Assembly: GCF_010550675.1 (NCBI RefSeq)
Contig: NZ_JAAGOA010000005.1
Coordinates: 62,001 to 126,000, forward strand
Direction: 5' to 3'
Origin: Phytoactinopolyspora halotolerans
Lineage (GTDB): Bacteria > Actinomycetota > Actinomycetes > Jiangellales > Jiangellaceae
Length of the DNA: 64,000 nt
How positions within the stretch are numbered: position 1 is the stretch's first letter; each line of letters opens with the position of its first letter. This document shows, one piece after another, positions 26,656-35,398 of this stretch. The notes beneath the pieces were generated by a model, which had not been told where the DNA came from, did not search any database, and saw nothing but the letters and a program-made list of their open reading frames with translations. The position numbers were made by a program, and so were the translations under genes.

Positions 26656-26760
26656 GCGTGGTCGGCGCCGTGGCGCCGACCACGCCCCATGTCGCTTCGG
26701 GGCCACCGGACCCCGCGGCGATATTCTGTTGGGACGTCGACGGGGCATCGAGCCCCGTCG
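26656..26760 (-). other. Two strong stem-loops between rpsD and rpoA
   Basis: The first, just after the rpsD stop, is CGACGGGGC-ATCGA-GCCCCGTCG (26738-26760). The second is a perfect 14-bp stem, GCGTGGTCGGCGCC with its complement, separated by only two bases (26656-26685). Neither has a U-tract. They may limit read-through into rpoA or be RNA-processing sites. Confidence 0.55.
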
Positions 26761-26762
26761 TA

Positions 26763-27368
26763 TTACTTCGAGTAGTACTCGACGATCAGCTGTTCCTGCA
26801 CCGGCGTGTCGATCTGCTGCCGGGTCGGAAGCTGGTGCACCAGAACGCGCATGGCGTTCGGAATGACCTCCAGCCACGCCGGAACCGTCCGCTCACCGTG
26901 CGTCTCGCGCGCGATGATGAACGGCGTCATCTCCTTGGACTTGTCCCGCACATCGATCACGTCGTGCTCGCTGACCTGATACGACGGGATGTCCACCTTC
27001 CGGCCGTTGACCAGGAAGTGACCGTGTACGACCAACTGGCGGGCATGCCGGCGGGTCCGGGCGAAACCGGCCCGGTAGACGACGTTGTCCAGCCTCGACT
27101 CCAGGATCTGCAGCAGCCGCTCGCCGGTGCGTCCCTTGGTCTTGTTGGCCTCTTCGTAGTAGCGGCGGAACTGCTTCTCCAGTACGCCGTACGTGAACCG
27201 CGCCTTCTGCTTCTCGTGCAGCTGGACGCGGTACTCGCTTTCCTTCTGCCGGCCTCGGCCGTGCTGGCCCGGCGGGTACGGACGCCGCTCATAGGCCTTG
27301 TCCTCGCCGAGCAGGTCGACGCCGAGACGGCGGGACTTCTTCGTGATGGGGCCGGTGTATCGAGCCAT
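26763..27368 (-). CDS. rpsD: 30S ribosomal protein S4
   Basis: 201 residues with an intact S4 RNA-binding domain (RLDNVVYRAGFARTRRHARQ). The N-terminus MARYTGPITKKSRRLG lacks the zinc-binding cysteines, so this is the cysteine-free form. S4 starts assembly of the 30S body on 16S rRNA. It follows rpsK by 34 bp in the alpha block. Confidence 0.98.
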   Translation of the reverse strand: MARYTGPITKKSRRLGVDLLGEDKAYERRPYPPGQHGRGRQKESEYRVQLHEKQKARFTYGVLEKQFRRYYEEANKTKGRTGERLLQILESRLDNVVYRAGFARTRRHARQLVVHGHFLVNGRKVDIPSYQVSEHDVIDVRDKSKEMTPFIIARETHGERTVPAWLEVIPNAMRVLVHQLPTRQQIDTPVQEQLIVEYYSK

Positions 27369-27402
27369 GGTGCTACTTCAACTCCTCGTGGTCTTGGGCG
27401 GC

Positions 27403-27804
27403 TCAGACGCGGCGGCGCTTGGGCGGGCGGCATCCGTTGTGCGCCTGCGGGGTCACGTCCGAGATCGAACCGACCTCGAGCCCGACGGCCTGCAGCGACC
27501 GGATGGCGGTCTCCCGACCCGACCCCGGGCCCTTGACCAGAACATCGACCTTACGCATGCCGTGCTCCTGGGCACGCCGGGCGGCAGCCTCGGCGGCCAT
27601 CTGAGCGGCGTACGGAGTCGACTTCCGCGAGCCCTTGAAACCGACCTGGCCGGCGCTGGCCCACGAGATCACGTTGCCTTGCGGATCCGTGATCGAGACG
27701 ATCGTGTTGTTGAAGGTGCTCTTGATGTGCGCAACGCCGTGCGCGACGTTCTTTCGTTCCTTGCGACGCACCTTGGTAGTGGTGCGGCCCTTGGCTGGTG
27801 GCAT
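27403..27804 (-). CDS. rpsK: 30S ribosomal protein S11
   Basis: 133 residues, normal length. The core [20 protein letters not shown] and the C-terminal [11 protein letters not shown] are both universal features. S11 sits on the platform near the mRNA exit. A 139-bp gap separates it from rpsM upstream and contains CCGATGCC...GGCATCGG stem potential. Confidence 0.98.
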   Translation of the reverse strand: MPPAKGRTTTKVRRKERKNVAHGVAHIKSTFNNTIVSITDPQGNVISWASAGQVGFKGSRKSTPYAAQMAAEAAARRAQEHGMRKVDVLVKGPGSGRETAIRSLQAVGLEVGSISDVTPQAHNGCRPPKRRRV

Positions 27805-27943
27805 GGGTTCTCCTGTCCGAAATCTTCAGTCCGTCAGCGTGGTGCGGTTCGGCATCCCGGATGCCATCCCCGCCCAACGGCTCGTTCCTCGCCGATGCCC
27901 GCCACGCCATGGGCGGCATCGGGGATACAGAACCGCTCAGCTC

Positions 27944-28321
27944 TCACTTGCCGGCCTTCTTCTTGCCGGCCACGGTCTTCTTCTTGCCCTTACGCGTACG
28001 GGCATTGGTGTGCGTGCGCTGACCACGGACGGGGAGCCCGCGACGGTGCCGGATGCCCTGATAGCTACCGATCTCGATCTTGCGACGGATGTCACCTTGC
28101 ACCTCGCGGCGCAGATCACCCTCGGTCTGGTAGTTGCCCTCGATCCAGTCACGGAGCTTGATCAGCTCGTCGTCGCCGAGGTCCTTGACTCGGAGGTCCG
28201 GGCTGACGCCGGTCTCCTTCAACGTCTCGAGCGCACGAGTCCGGCCGATGCCGAAGATGTAGGTCAGAGCGACCTCCAGGCGCTTCTCGCGCGGAAGGTC
28301 GACACCAACAAGGCGTGCCAT
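27944..28321 (-). CDS. rpsM: 30S ribosomal protein S13
   Basis: 125 residues. [19 protein letters not shown] and the basic end [20 protein letters not shown] mark S13, which contacts tRNA in the P site and L5 across the subunit interface. The Lys-rich tail is typical. It follows rpmJ after 234 bp without a gene; that gap holds the rpmJ hairpin and otherwise nothing I recognise. Confidence 0.98.
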   Translation of the reverse strand: MARLVGVDLPREKRLEVALTYIFGIGRTRALETLKETGVSPDLRVKDLGDDELIKLRDWIEGNYQTEGDLRREVQGDIRRKIEIGSYQGIRHRRGLPVRGQRTHTNARTRKGKKKTVAGKKKAGK

Positions 28322-28523
28322 GGGTCGTACTTCTCCTCTTCTTCTGGCCGAGGCCGACTTCTGTGGCCTGAACCAGAAACATGCGAAGGTCTGGACGCAT
28401 CGCGTCTCGGTCGCGTTCTCGCGCCGAGCCCCGGCCTTCGCGCCGGGGGTGGACCACTGCTGCCGCAGGGCGCTGCGGGCAGGTGTTGCTGATGCGCTGT
28501 GCAGGTTATTCAGTTGTCGTATC

Positions 28524-28555
28524 GGCGCCGCGGCGCCGCGCCGGTAGCGGCGCGG
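28524..28555 (-). terminator. Hairpin abutting the rpmJ stop codon
   Basis: CCGCGCCG-GTAG-CGGCGCGG (28536-28555) is a perfect 8-bp stem directly adjacent to the rpmJ stop. It overlaps the perfect palindrome GGCGCCGCGGCGCC (28524-28537). It may be a partial terminator inside the infA-truA unit. Confidence 0.45.
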
Positions 28556-28669
28556 TCAGCCCTGGCGCTGCTTGTGCCGTGGGTTACTGCAGATCACCAT
28601 GACCCGGCGATGCCGGCGGATCACCCTGCAGTGGTCACACATGGGCTTGACGCTCGGTTTGACCTTCAT
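28556..28669 (-). CDS. rpmJ: 50S ribosomal protein L36, zinc-binding form
   Basis: 37 residues. C11, C14, C27 and H32 form the zinc site of the C+ form of L36 ([11 protein letters not shown], then [13 protein letters not shown]). Organisms with this form may switch to a zinc-free paralogue under zinc shortage; none is in this window. The start is the ATG directly before [10 protein letters not shown]. Confidence 0.97.
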   Translation of the reverse strand: MKVKPSVKPMCDHCRVIRRHRRVMVICSNPRHKQRQG

Positions 28670-28742
28670 CAGATCTCTCTCATCAATGCGTGCTGTTGTC
28701 AGGTTCTGCCGGTGCCAGCACCCGCCAGCACAACTCCAGCGG

Positions 28743-28964
28743 TTACTTGTATCGGTAGACGATCCGACCACGGGTCAGGTCGTACGGGCTGAGCTCAACC
28801 ACAACGCGGTCCTCCGGGAGGATCCGGATGTAGTACTGACGCATCTTGCCGGAAATATGCGCGAGCACCTTGTGACCGTTGTCGAGCTCGACCCGGAACA
28901 TCGCATTCGGGAGAGCCTCGGCCACGGTGCCCTCGATCTCGATGACGCCGTCCTTTTTCGGCAT
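28743..28964 (-). CDS. infA: Translation initiation factor IF-1
   Basis: 73 residues, a single S1/OB fold ([35 protein letters not shown]). IF-1 occupies the A site during initiation. It leads the infA-rpmJ-rpsM-rpsK-rpsD-rpoA-rplQ-truA block, which here begins after an insertion of unrelated genes, and has its own promoter candidate at 29126-29155. Confidence 0.98.
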   Translation of the reverse strand: MPKKDGVIEIEGTVAEALPNAMFRVELDNGHKVLAHISGKMRQYYIRILPEDRVVVELSPYDLTRGRIVYRYK

Positions 28965-29125
28965 AGCCTCCGCACTTCTTCGGTCTAGTCGTCTGCCTAT
29001 GGCACACTGCATTCCGCCGACAGAAGCTGCAAGCGGTGAACCCGGCCATGCCCCGTCTCCAACACAACATGTTGAGGACCAGCCGCTAGGGCACAATCAA
29101 GCAAGTCACAGTGGGCCAACGCCAG

Positions 29126-29155
29126 ATTCTACGCCAACAGCTGGCTCGCCGCCAA
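29126..29155 (-). promoter_or_regulatory. Promoter of the infA-rpoA-rplQ block
   Basis: On the minus strand, -35 TTGGCG (29150-29155) and -10 TAGAAT (29126-29131) are 18 bp apart. The predicted start near 29119 gives a leader of about 155 nt. The same -35 and spacing occur at the rplJ promoter (58966-58995). It overlaps the upstream region of the divergent GlxA-like gene. Confidence 0.55.
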
Positions 29156-29207
29156 ATGGTGCGAGGCCACGCCCGTACTCCTCGCACACATGGCCGGAAG
29201 GAGACCC

Positions 29208-30155
29208 ATGGACCCGCGCAACCACCGTGTCGCCGTGCTTGTACTCGACGGCGCCAAGCCACTCGACGTCGGCATCCCGGCACAGGTCTTCGCCGCACGG
29301 CCCAGCATGCCCTACGACGTACGCGTGTGCGGCGCGGCACCCGGACTGGTGACCGGCGGTGACGGCCTCTCCTACCACGTCGCCGACGGCCTGGAGGCCC
29401 TAGAGCACGCGGACACCGTGTTCATCCCCGGCTACCGAGCGCCGGCGAGCACCGAGCCGCCGGCGGCGGTGGTCGGCGCGTTGATGACCGCCCACGAACG
29501 GGGGCGACGGCTTGCGGCCATCTCCACCGGGGCGTTCGCGCTGGCGGCGACGGGCCTGCTCAACGGTAAACGGGCGACGACCCACTGGCACTACACGAAG
29601 GCTCTGGCCGAGAAACACCCGCTGGTGCGGGTGGACGAGAACGTGCTCTTCGTGGATGAGGGCGACGTGCTCACCTCGGCAGGTGCCGCATCCGGTATCG
29701 ACCTCTGTCTGCATCTGGTGCGTCGCGACCACGGCGTCGGACTCTCCAACCGCGTTGCGAGACGGCTGGTGGCGGCGCCGTATCGCAGCGGCGGGCAAGC
29801 CCAGTACGTCCCTCGGAGCGTGCCGGAGCCGCTGGGTGATCAGTTCGCCGGCACCCGCGAGTGGGCCCTGAGACACCTGGACGAACCGTTGACCCTGGAG
29901 ACCCTCGCGCGCAACGCACAGGTCTCCACACGCACGTTCTCACGACGGTTCAGGGAGGACACCGGCTACACGCCCATGCAGTGGGTGCTCCGGGCGCGCG
30001 TCGATCTCGCGCGCGAGCTCCTCGAGCGCACCGATCTCGGCGTCGAGCAGATCGCCGATCGAGTGGGCCTCGGCTCGGCCGCGAACCTGCGCCTGCACTT
30101 CCATCGCATTCTCGGCACCTCGCCGACGGAATACCGGCATACCTTCTCGACCTAG
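29208..30155 (+). CDS. GlxA-like AraC-family regulator (DJ-1/PfpI domain plus AraC HTH)
   Basis: 315 residues from ATG 29208, with GGAAGGAG upstream. The N-terminal DJ-1/PfpI amidotransferase-like domain spans about 1-185. The usual nucleophile-elbow Cys is replaced: the segment reads AISTGAFALAATG, so it is a sensor, not an enzyme. The C-terminal AraC domain has two HTH units (LETLARNAQVSTRTFSRRF, then GVEQIADRVGLGSAANLRLHF). It lies 147 bp upstream of gap in the same direction and probably regulates it. I recall that Streptomyces aureofaciens has an AraC-type gapR next to gap, but I could not check this. Confidence 0.9.
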   Translation: MDPRNHRVAVLVLDGAKPLDVGIPAQVFAARPSMPYDVRVCGAAPGLVTGGDGLSYHVADGLEALEHADTVFIPGYRAPASTEPPAAVVGALMTAHERGRRLAAISTGAFALAATGLLNGKRATTHWHYTKALAEKHPLVRVDENVLFVDEGDVLTSAGAASGIDLCLHLVRRDHGVGLSNRVARRLVAAPYRSGGQAQYVPRSVPEPLGDQFAGTREWALRHLDEPLTLETLARNAQVSTRTFSRRFREDTGYTPMQWVLRARVDLARELLERTDLGVEQIADRVGLGSAANLRLHFHRILGTSPTEYRHTFST

Positions 30156-30302
30156 AGATCCTTCCCAGCCAGGCTGCTGGCGAGATCCTTGCGCCCAATG
30201 GCGAAAAGTCTGGCGTGATACTTGCGCATAGTGTCGTTCAGGCCACTGTTCGTCGGCACTCCGCCTGCCGACGATGGAGAGCGGATGAAGGAAGGAGTTC
30301 CC

Positions 30303-31301
30303 ATGGCCCACGTCGCCATCAATGGGTTCGGCCGCATCGGACGGAACACCCTGCGCGCCCTGCTCGCTCGCGACAGCGACCTCGACGTCGTCGCGATCAA
30401 TGACCTCACCGCCCCGGAAACCCTGGCACACCTGCTCACCTATGACAGCTCACTCGGCCGCCTCGGCCGTCCCGTCTACGTCGACGGAACGGATCTGGTG
30501 GTCGACGGCCGCCGTATCACCGTGCTCGCCGAGCGCGACCCCGGCACCCTGCCGTGGGCCGAGCTCGGCGTCGATCTCGTCCTGGAGTCCACCGGCCGCT
30601 TCACCGCCGCGGACGCGGCCCGTGCCCATGTCCGGGCCGGCGCTTCACGTGTCCTGGTGAGCGCACCCTCCGCGGGCGCCGATGTCACACTCGCCTACGG
30701 TGTCAACACGCACGTCTACGATCCCGCTGCGCATGTGATCATCTCGAATGCGTCGTGCACCACCAATGCGCTGGCACCACTGGCGTCCGTGCTCGACGAT
30801 CTGGCCGGCATCGAACACGGCTTCATGACCACGGTGCACGCCTACACACAGGAGCAGAACCTGCAGGACGGCCCCCATCGCGATCTGCGCCGCGCCCGAG
30901 CGGCCGGGGTGAACATCGCACCCACCACTACCGGAGCGGCCAAGGCCATCGGCCTGGTACTACCGAACCTCGACGGCAAACTGTCCGGCGACTCGATCCG
31001 CGTGCCGGTCCCGGTCGGTTCGATCGTGGAGTTGAATACCGCGGTCTCACGCGAGGTCAGCCACGACGACGTGCTCGCGGCCTATCAGGGCGCAGCCGAC
31101 GGCGATCTCAAAGGCATTCTCGAATATGCCGACGAACCGCTGGTCTCCAGCGACATCACCGGAAACCCGGCATCGGCGATCTTCGACGCCGGCCTGACTC
31201 GCGTCGACGGTAGGCACATCAAGGTGGCGGCCTGGTACGACAACGAATGGGGCTTCTCGAACCGCGTGGTGGACACGCTCGAGCTGCTCGCCCGCGCCTG
31301 A
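30303..31301 (+). CDS. gap: Glyceraldehyde-3-phosphate dehydrogenase, type I
   Basis: 332 residues from ATG 30303 after AAGGAAGGAG. Nucleotide-binding GFGRIGRN is at the N-terminus. The catalytic Cys152 is in SNASCTTNALAPLA, and the partner His is in MTTVHAYTQEQ. The C-terminal DNEWGFSNRVVDT is intact. An Asp after the second strand (INDL) suggests NAD specificity. The enzyme makes 1,3-bisphosphoglycerate in glycolysis. It sits inside the spc/alpha ribosomal cluster on the opposite strand, not in the usual gap-pgk-tpi operon, so a second copy elsewhere in the genome is likely. Confidence 0.96.
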   Translation: MAHVAINGFGRIGRNTLRALLARDSDLDVVAINDLTAPETLAHLLTYDSSLGRLGRPVYVDGTDLVVDGRRITVLAERDPGTLPWAELGVDLVLESTGRFTAADAARAHVRAGASRVLVSAPSAGADVTLAYGVNTHVYDPAAHVIISNASCTTNALAPLASVLDDLAGIEHGFMTTVHAYTQEQNLQDGPHRDLRRARAAGVNIAPTTTGAAKAIGLVLPNLDGKLSGDSIRVPVPVGSIVELNTAVSREVSHDDVLAAYQGAADGDLKGILEYADEPLVSSDITGNPASAIFDAGLTRVDGRHIKVAAWYDNEWGFSNRVVDTLELLARA

Positions 31302-31308
31302 GCATCCG

Positions 31309-31788
31309 CTACCTGGGCGGAGGGTCACCCCATTTGTGCCGGTAGGCGAGTTCTCCGGTGCCGAGCACCACGCCCCAAGGGCCCGCGACCCACAGCGGCC
31401 AGAAATACTGCACGCCGTTCTCGGTGGCGACGAGCACCAGCAACCAGATCACCATGCACAGAGCGACGGTCGCGCCGTACACCCACCAATTGACGTTCAG
31501 GAACGTCCGCGCCACGCGTTGGGCGGTGATCCGGCGCGCCGGCGACGGCGCGGATCGTGGCCGACGCATGACCTGACCGGTGACCTCGGCGGCCGGCCGA
31601 CGACGCGCGATCGGCAGGTCCTCGATCACCCGGTCCAGATCGCGGTACGTACGCGCCGAATATGCGGCCTCGATCCGATCCAGGAGCTCATCCTGGCCTA
31701 ACCGGCCCTCGCCGTGGGCCTCCTGGAGGATCTCGGCGACCCGCTCCCGGTCCGAGTCGCCGGCGCGCATGTCAGATCGGCTCGCCAT
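31309..31788 (-). CDS. DUF1707 membrane protein with C-terminal 2TM domain
   Basis: 159 residues. Residues 6-58 are the DUF1707 domain (MRAGDSDRERVAEILQEAH, then DELLDRIEAAYSARTYRDLD), common in actinobacteria. A basic linker and two membrane helices follow (about 105-125 and 128-145). The function is unknown; the domain is often fused to membrane or sensing modules. Its stop lies seven bp from the gap stop, so the two genes converge. Confidence 0.9.
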   Translation of the reverse strand: MASRSDMRAGDSDRERVAEILQEAHGEGRLGQDELLDRIEAAYSARTYRDLDRVIEDLPIARRRPAAEVTGQVMRRPRSAPSPARRITAQRVARTFLNVNWWVYGATVALCMVIWLLVLVATENGVQYFWPLWVAGPWGVVLGTGELAYRHKWGDPPPR

Positions 31789-31891
31789 GGTTCAAGTATC
31801 CGCCCTTCACCGGGCCGCCACCATGGGGATAACCCCCGATGTTGCCCTCAGGGATCGGCCCTGAGCCTTCAGCCAGTGGTGACCACGGAAG

Positions 31892-31998
31892 GGTGGGGAG
31901 GGAGAATCTTCCGTTCAGAGTAGGCACGGGCGTCGGCCCGTGAGGAGCCCCGCGACGATCTGGCCGCGGGCGACGACGGAAGATTCTCCCTCCCCACC
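31892..31998. repeat. Structured double-hairpin element, copy A (downstream of map)
   Basis: Outer arms 31892-31913 and 31977-31998 are perfectly complementary over 22 bp (left arm begins GGTGGGGAGGGAGAATC). The 63-nt interior holds CACGGGC-GTCG-GCCCGTG (31925-31942). A related element lies at 57649-57724. The left arm plus inner hairpin match in about 38 of 51 columns, and several differences are compensated in the partner strand. It starts 48 bp after the map stop, so it may terminate the S10-spc transcript. Otherwise the 31789-32045 gap is empty. Confidence 0.75.
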
Positions 31999-32045
31999 GT
32001 CGCCGGGCACGGCAGAGGCAAGCAAGCCGGGATCAAACGACGGCC

Positions 32046-32876
32046 TCAGCGGTCGATACCGCCGGTCGCCGTCGCGCCGAGCGCGGCCAGGCGGTTCGCG
32101 CCGCCGTCGGCGGCCGTCAGCACCAATGGCCCGTCATCGGTGACAGCGATACTGTGCTCGAAGTGTGCGGCCCAGGAGCCGTCGACGCTCTTCACCGTCC
32201 AGCCGTCGTCCAGCGTGTAACAGTCCGCGCCACCCAAAGTGATCATCGGTTCGACGGCGAGGCACAGGCCGGACCTGAGTTTCGGTCCGCGCTGGCGGGT
32301 CCGGTAGTTCATCACATGCGGGTCTTGATGCATCGCGGTGCCGATGCCATGGCCACCGTACTCCTCCACGATGCCGTACCGCTCGCTGCGTGAACGCACC
32401 AGATTCTCGACCGCGGTGCCGATCTCGCGTAACCGCCGTCCGGGGCGCATCGCCGCGATTCCAGCCCAGAGCGCGTCTTCGCAGTCGGCCAGCAGCCGCC
32501 GCACATCGTCCTCGACCGCACCGACCGGGATCGTCACCGCTGCGTCGCCGTGCCAACCGTCCAGCACCGCACCGAAGTCCAGCGACACGATGTCGCCGTC
32601 GTGGAACGGCACGTCGTCCGGTATGCCGTGCACGACGACGTCGTTCACCGAGACGCACACCGTGGCGGGAAAGCCGTGGTAGCCAAGGAAGTTCGAGGTC
32701 GCGCCGCGGGCGGCGAGCTCCCGCCGGGCGATCGCGTCGAGATCCTTCCCGGTGGCGCCCGGGACCACCGCCTCCCGCATGATGGCGTGGATCTCGCTGA
32801 CGACCAGGCCGGCCGCCCGCATGCCCTCCAGCTGTGCCGGGCTCTTGATCTCCAGCCGCTGCCGCCCCGTGGTCAT
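32046..32876 (-). CDS. map: Methionine aminopeptidase, type I
   Basis: 276 residues. It removes initiator methionine from nascent proteins. The metal ligands are recognisable in SLDFGAVLDGWHGDAA (two Asp), EEYGGHGIG (His), AVEPM (Glu) and HFEHSIAV (Glu). It follows adk after nine bases, the usual secY-adk-map order. No N-terminal zinc-finger extension is present. Confidence 0.97.
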   Translation of the reverse strand: MTTGRQRLEIKSPAQLEGMRAAGLVVSEIHAIMREAVVPGATGKDLDAIARRELAARGATSNFLGYHGFPATVCVSVNDVVVHGIPDDVPFHDGDIVSLDFGAVLDGWHGDAAVTIPVGAVEDDVRRLLADCEDALWAGIAAMRPGRRLREIGTAVENLVRSRSERYGIVEEYGGHGIGTAMHQDPHVMNYRTRQRGPKLRSGLCLAVEPMITLGGADCYTLDDGWTVKSVDGSWAAHFEHSIAVTDDGPLVLTAADGGANRLAALGATATGGIDR

Positions 32877-32885
32877 CGGCTCAGG

Positions 32886-33458
32886 CTAACCGGCCGCCGC
32901 GATCGCGTTCTCGACCCTGATCGCGACGTCGTCGACCTGCCCCATCCCGTCGACCCGGATCAGCAGGCCTCGTTCCGCGTACAGTGCGGTCAACGGCGCG
33001 GTCTGCTCCTGGTAGACGTGCATACGGTTCCGGATGACCTCTTCCGTGTCATCCGTCCGCCCCTCCTCCGCGGCGCGTTTCAGCAGCCGCGCCACGATCT
33101 CGTCCTCGTCGACCACCAACTCGATCACGTGCTCGAGCGACGCCTGCTGCGCCGCCAGCACCGAGTCCAGGAACTCCACCTGCGCCAAGGTCCGCGGGTA
33201 CCCGTCGAGCAGGAACCCTTGCCGCGCATCCGCCTCGGCCAGCCGGTCCCGCACCATGTTGTTCGTGATCTCGTCCGGGACATAATCGCCCGCGTCCATG
33301 TATCGCTTCGCTTCCAGGCCCAGCGGTGTCTGCTCCGAGACATTGGCCCGGAAGATGTCACCAGTCGAGATAGCCGGGACACCGAAGTGCTTGGCCACGA
33401 GTTCAGCCTGAGTGCCCTTGCCTGCGCCCGGAGGGCCCATGATCAGAAGACGTGTCAC
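32886..33458 (-). CDS. adk: Adenylate kinase
   Basis: 190 residues. P-loop GPPGAGKGT is at residues 8-16, AMP-site segment STGDIFRANV, and LLDGYPRTLAQ. It is the short form: the LID lacks a zinc-finger insertion. The enzyme balances AMP, ADP and ATP. ATG overlaps the secY stop by four bases (ATGA), indicating coupling. Confidence 0.98.
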   Translation of the reverse strand: MTRLLIMGPPGAGKGTQAELVAKHFGVPAISTGDIFRANVSEQTPLGLEAKRYMDAGDYVPDEITNNMVRDRLAEADARQGFLLDGYPRTLAQVEFLDSVLAAQQASLEHVIELVVDEDEIVARLLKRAAEEGRTDDTEEVIRNRMHVYQEQTAPLTALYAERGLLIRVDGMGQVDDVAIRVENAIAAAG

Positions 33459-34768
33459 TTCAAGAAACCCTCATAGTTGCGTTGCTGGAGCTGGCCTTCG
33501 ATCTGCTGCATGGTCTGCAGGCCGACACCCACCATGATGAGGATGCTCGTACCGCCGAAGGTGTTGCTGAAGGCTACTCCGGTACCCGGATTGATGATGT
33601 TGAATGCCATCAGTGGCAACAGTGCCACCAGGCCCAGGTAGATCGCACCGGCCGAGGTGATGCGGTTGAGGATGTACGACAGGTACTCCTCCGTGGGGCG
33701 ACCGGCTCGGATTCCTGGCACGAACCCACCGTACCGCTTCATGTTGTCCGAAATGTCCTTCGGGTTGAAGGTGATGGACACATAGAAGAACGCGAAACCG
33801 ACGATCAGCAAGAAGTAGAACAACAGGTACAGCGGGTGGTCACCACGCTGGAAGTAGCGCTCGACCCAACCGGCCCAATCGGCTTCGGCGTTGAACTGAG
33901 CCGCCAACATCGGAACATAGAGCAGCGACGACGCGAAGATGACCGGGATCACGCCGGCCTGATTGATCTTCAACGGGATGTACGTCGATGAGCCGCCGTA
34001 CATCCGCCTACCGACCATGCGCTTCGCGTACTGAACCGGAATACGCCGCTGTGCCATCTCGACGAACACGATCAGCGCGACGACCACCAGGGCGACGGCC
34101 AGCACCAGAGCGAAGATGCCCCAGCCACGGTTGATCTGAATGTTCCAGAACATTCCGGGCACGCTGGCGACGATCTGGGTGAAGATCAGCAGCGACATGC
34201 CGTTCCCGACACCTCGGTCGGTGATCAGCTCGCCCAGCCACATCACCACGGCGGTACCCGCCGTCATGGTCAGGATCATCATGGCCAGCCATGCCACCGA
34301 GTTGTTGACCACGATGTCCTCGGCGCAGTTCGGGAAGAACTGGCCGCTCTCCACCAACGTGACGATCGTCGTGGCCTGCAACACCGCAAGACCCACGGTC
34401 AGATACCGCGTGTACTGCGTGATCTGGGCCTGGCCCGACTGGCCTTCCTTCTTCAGCGCCTCCAGGCGAGGAATCACCACGGTCAGCAACTGGAAAATGA
34501 TGGCAGACGTGATGTACGGGATGATACCGAGCGCGAATATGGCCAGATTCAGCAACGCGCCACCGGTGAACAGGTCCAGCATCCCGTACAGGCCGAACCC
34601 GCTCTCACCGGTCTGTTCCGGGCTGGCGCAGATCTCCACCGCTGCGACGTCGACGTTCGGCGTCGGTACGGTGGAGCCCAGCCGGAAGAGGACGATGATG
34701 CCCAGTGTGAAGAGCAACTTCTGGCGTAGGTCAGGCGTCCGAAACGCCTGAGCGAACACTCTGAGCAC
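33455..34768 (-). CDS. secY: Protein translocase subunit SecY
   Basis: 437 residues with ten membrane helices. The plug and lateral-gate region (IPYITSAIIFQLLTVVIP) and the cytosolic loop YVPMLAAQFN onward are typical. GTG 34768 is chosen because GGAGG precedes it and the protein then starts VLRVFAQAFRTPDLR as in homologues; the frame is open further upstream but without family similarity. It forms the channel with SecE (63036-63284). Confidence 0.97.
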   Translation of the reverse strand: MLRVFAQAFRTPDLRQKLLFTLGIIVLFRLGSTVPTPNVDVAAVEICASPEQTGESGFGLYGMLDLFTGGALLNLAIFALGIIPYITSAIIFQLLTVVIPRLEALKKEGQSGQAQITQYTRYLTVGLAVLQATTIVTLVESGQFFPNCAEDIVVNNSVAWLAMMILTMTAGTAVVMWLGELITDRGVGNGMSLLIFTQIVASVPGMFWNIQINRGWGIFALVLAVALVVVALIVFVEMAQRRIPVQYAKRMVGRRMYGGSSTYIPLKINQAGVIPVIFASSLLYVPMLAAQFNAEADWAGWVERYFQRGDHPLYLLFYFLLIVGFAFFYVSITFNPKDISDNMKRYGGFVPGIRAGRPTEEYLSYILNRITSAGAIYLGLVALLPLMAFNIINPGTGVAFSNTFGGTSILIMVGVGLQTMQQIEGQLQQRNYEGFLK

Positions 34769-34945
34769 TTCACTGCCTCCTGGAGGTCGACGCCGCCCGC
34801 CGTCCCTCAATCGTTTCGTATCCGACCGACGGGCACCGCAGCGCGCAGCGTCCGCCCCCGGGACGATAACGTACCCGGGCTCCCACCACCACCCGGCTGC
34901 CGGCACGTATGCCGGCCGGGAACAGCGGACCCGGGTACGTCATCC

Positions 34946-35398
34946 CTACAGTTCTGTCGCCGTACCTCCGGCGGCGGTGATCTTCTCCTTGGCCGAAGCC
35001 GAGAAGGCGTTCACCGTCACCTCAAGCTTGACGGACACCTCTCCGGTACCGAGCACCTTGACCGGCTTGCCCTTGCGGACCGCGCCCTTGGCCACCAGGC
35101 TCTCCACCGTCACGGCGCCGCCCTGCGGGTAGAGCTCGGAGAGTTTATCCAGGTTGACGACCTGGTAGTGGGTCTTGAACGGGTTGTTGAACCCCTTCAG
35201 CTTGGGCAGCCGCATGTGCAGCGGCATCTGCCCACCCTCGAACCGGGCCGGCACCTGGTTACGTGCCTTCGTTCCCTTCGTGCCGCGGCCGGCGGTCTTG
35301 CCCTTCGAGGCTTCACCGCGTCCGACGCGGATCTTCGCCTTCTTGGCGCCGGGCGCGGGCCGCAGGTGGTGCGGCTTCAGCGGCGAGTCTCCACTCAT
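34946..35398 (-). CDS. rplO: 50S ribosomal protein L15
   Basis: 150 residues. [20 protein letters not shown], the Gly/Lys-rich [14 protein letters not shown] and [12 protein letters not shown] are hallmark segments. The start overlaps the rpmD stop by four bases. A 177-bp gap to secY follows; it holds no gene, and the in-frame extension of secY there is not conserved-looking. Confidence 0.98.
   Translation of the reverse strand: MSGDSPLKPHHLRPAPGAKKAKIRVGRGEASKGKTAGRGTKGTKARNQVPARFEGGQMPLHMRLPKLKGFNNPFKTHYQVVNLDKLSELYPQGGAVTVESLVAKGAVRKGKPVKVLGTGEVSVKLEVTVNAFSASAKEKITAAGGTATEL

Noticed and set aside
34769-34906. N-terminal extension of SecY to an upstream ATG
   Set aside because: GTG 34768 has a good ribosome site and gives the family-standard start; the extension is Arg/Pro/Gly-rich without similarity.
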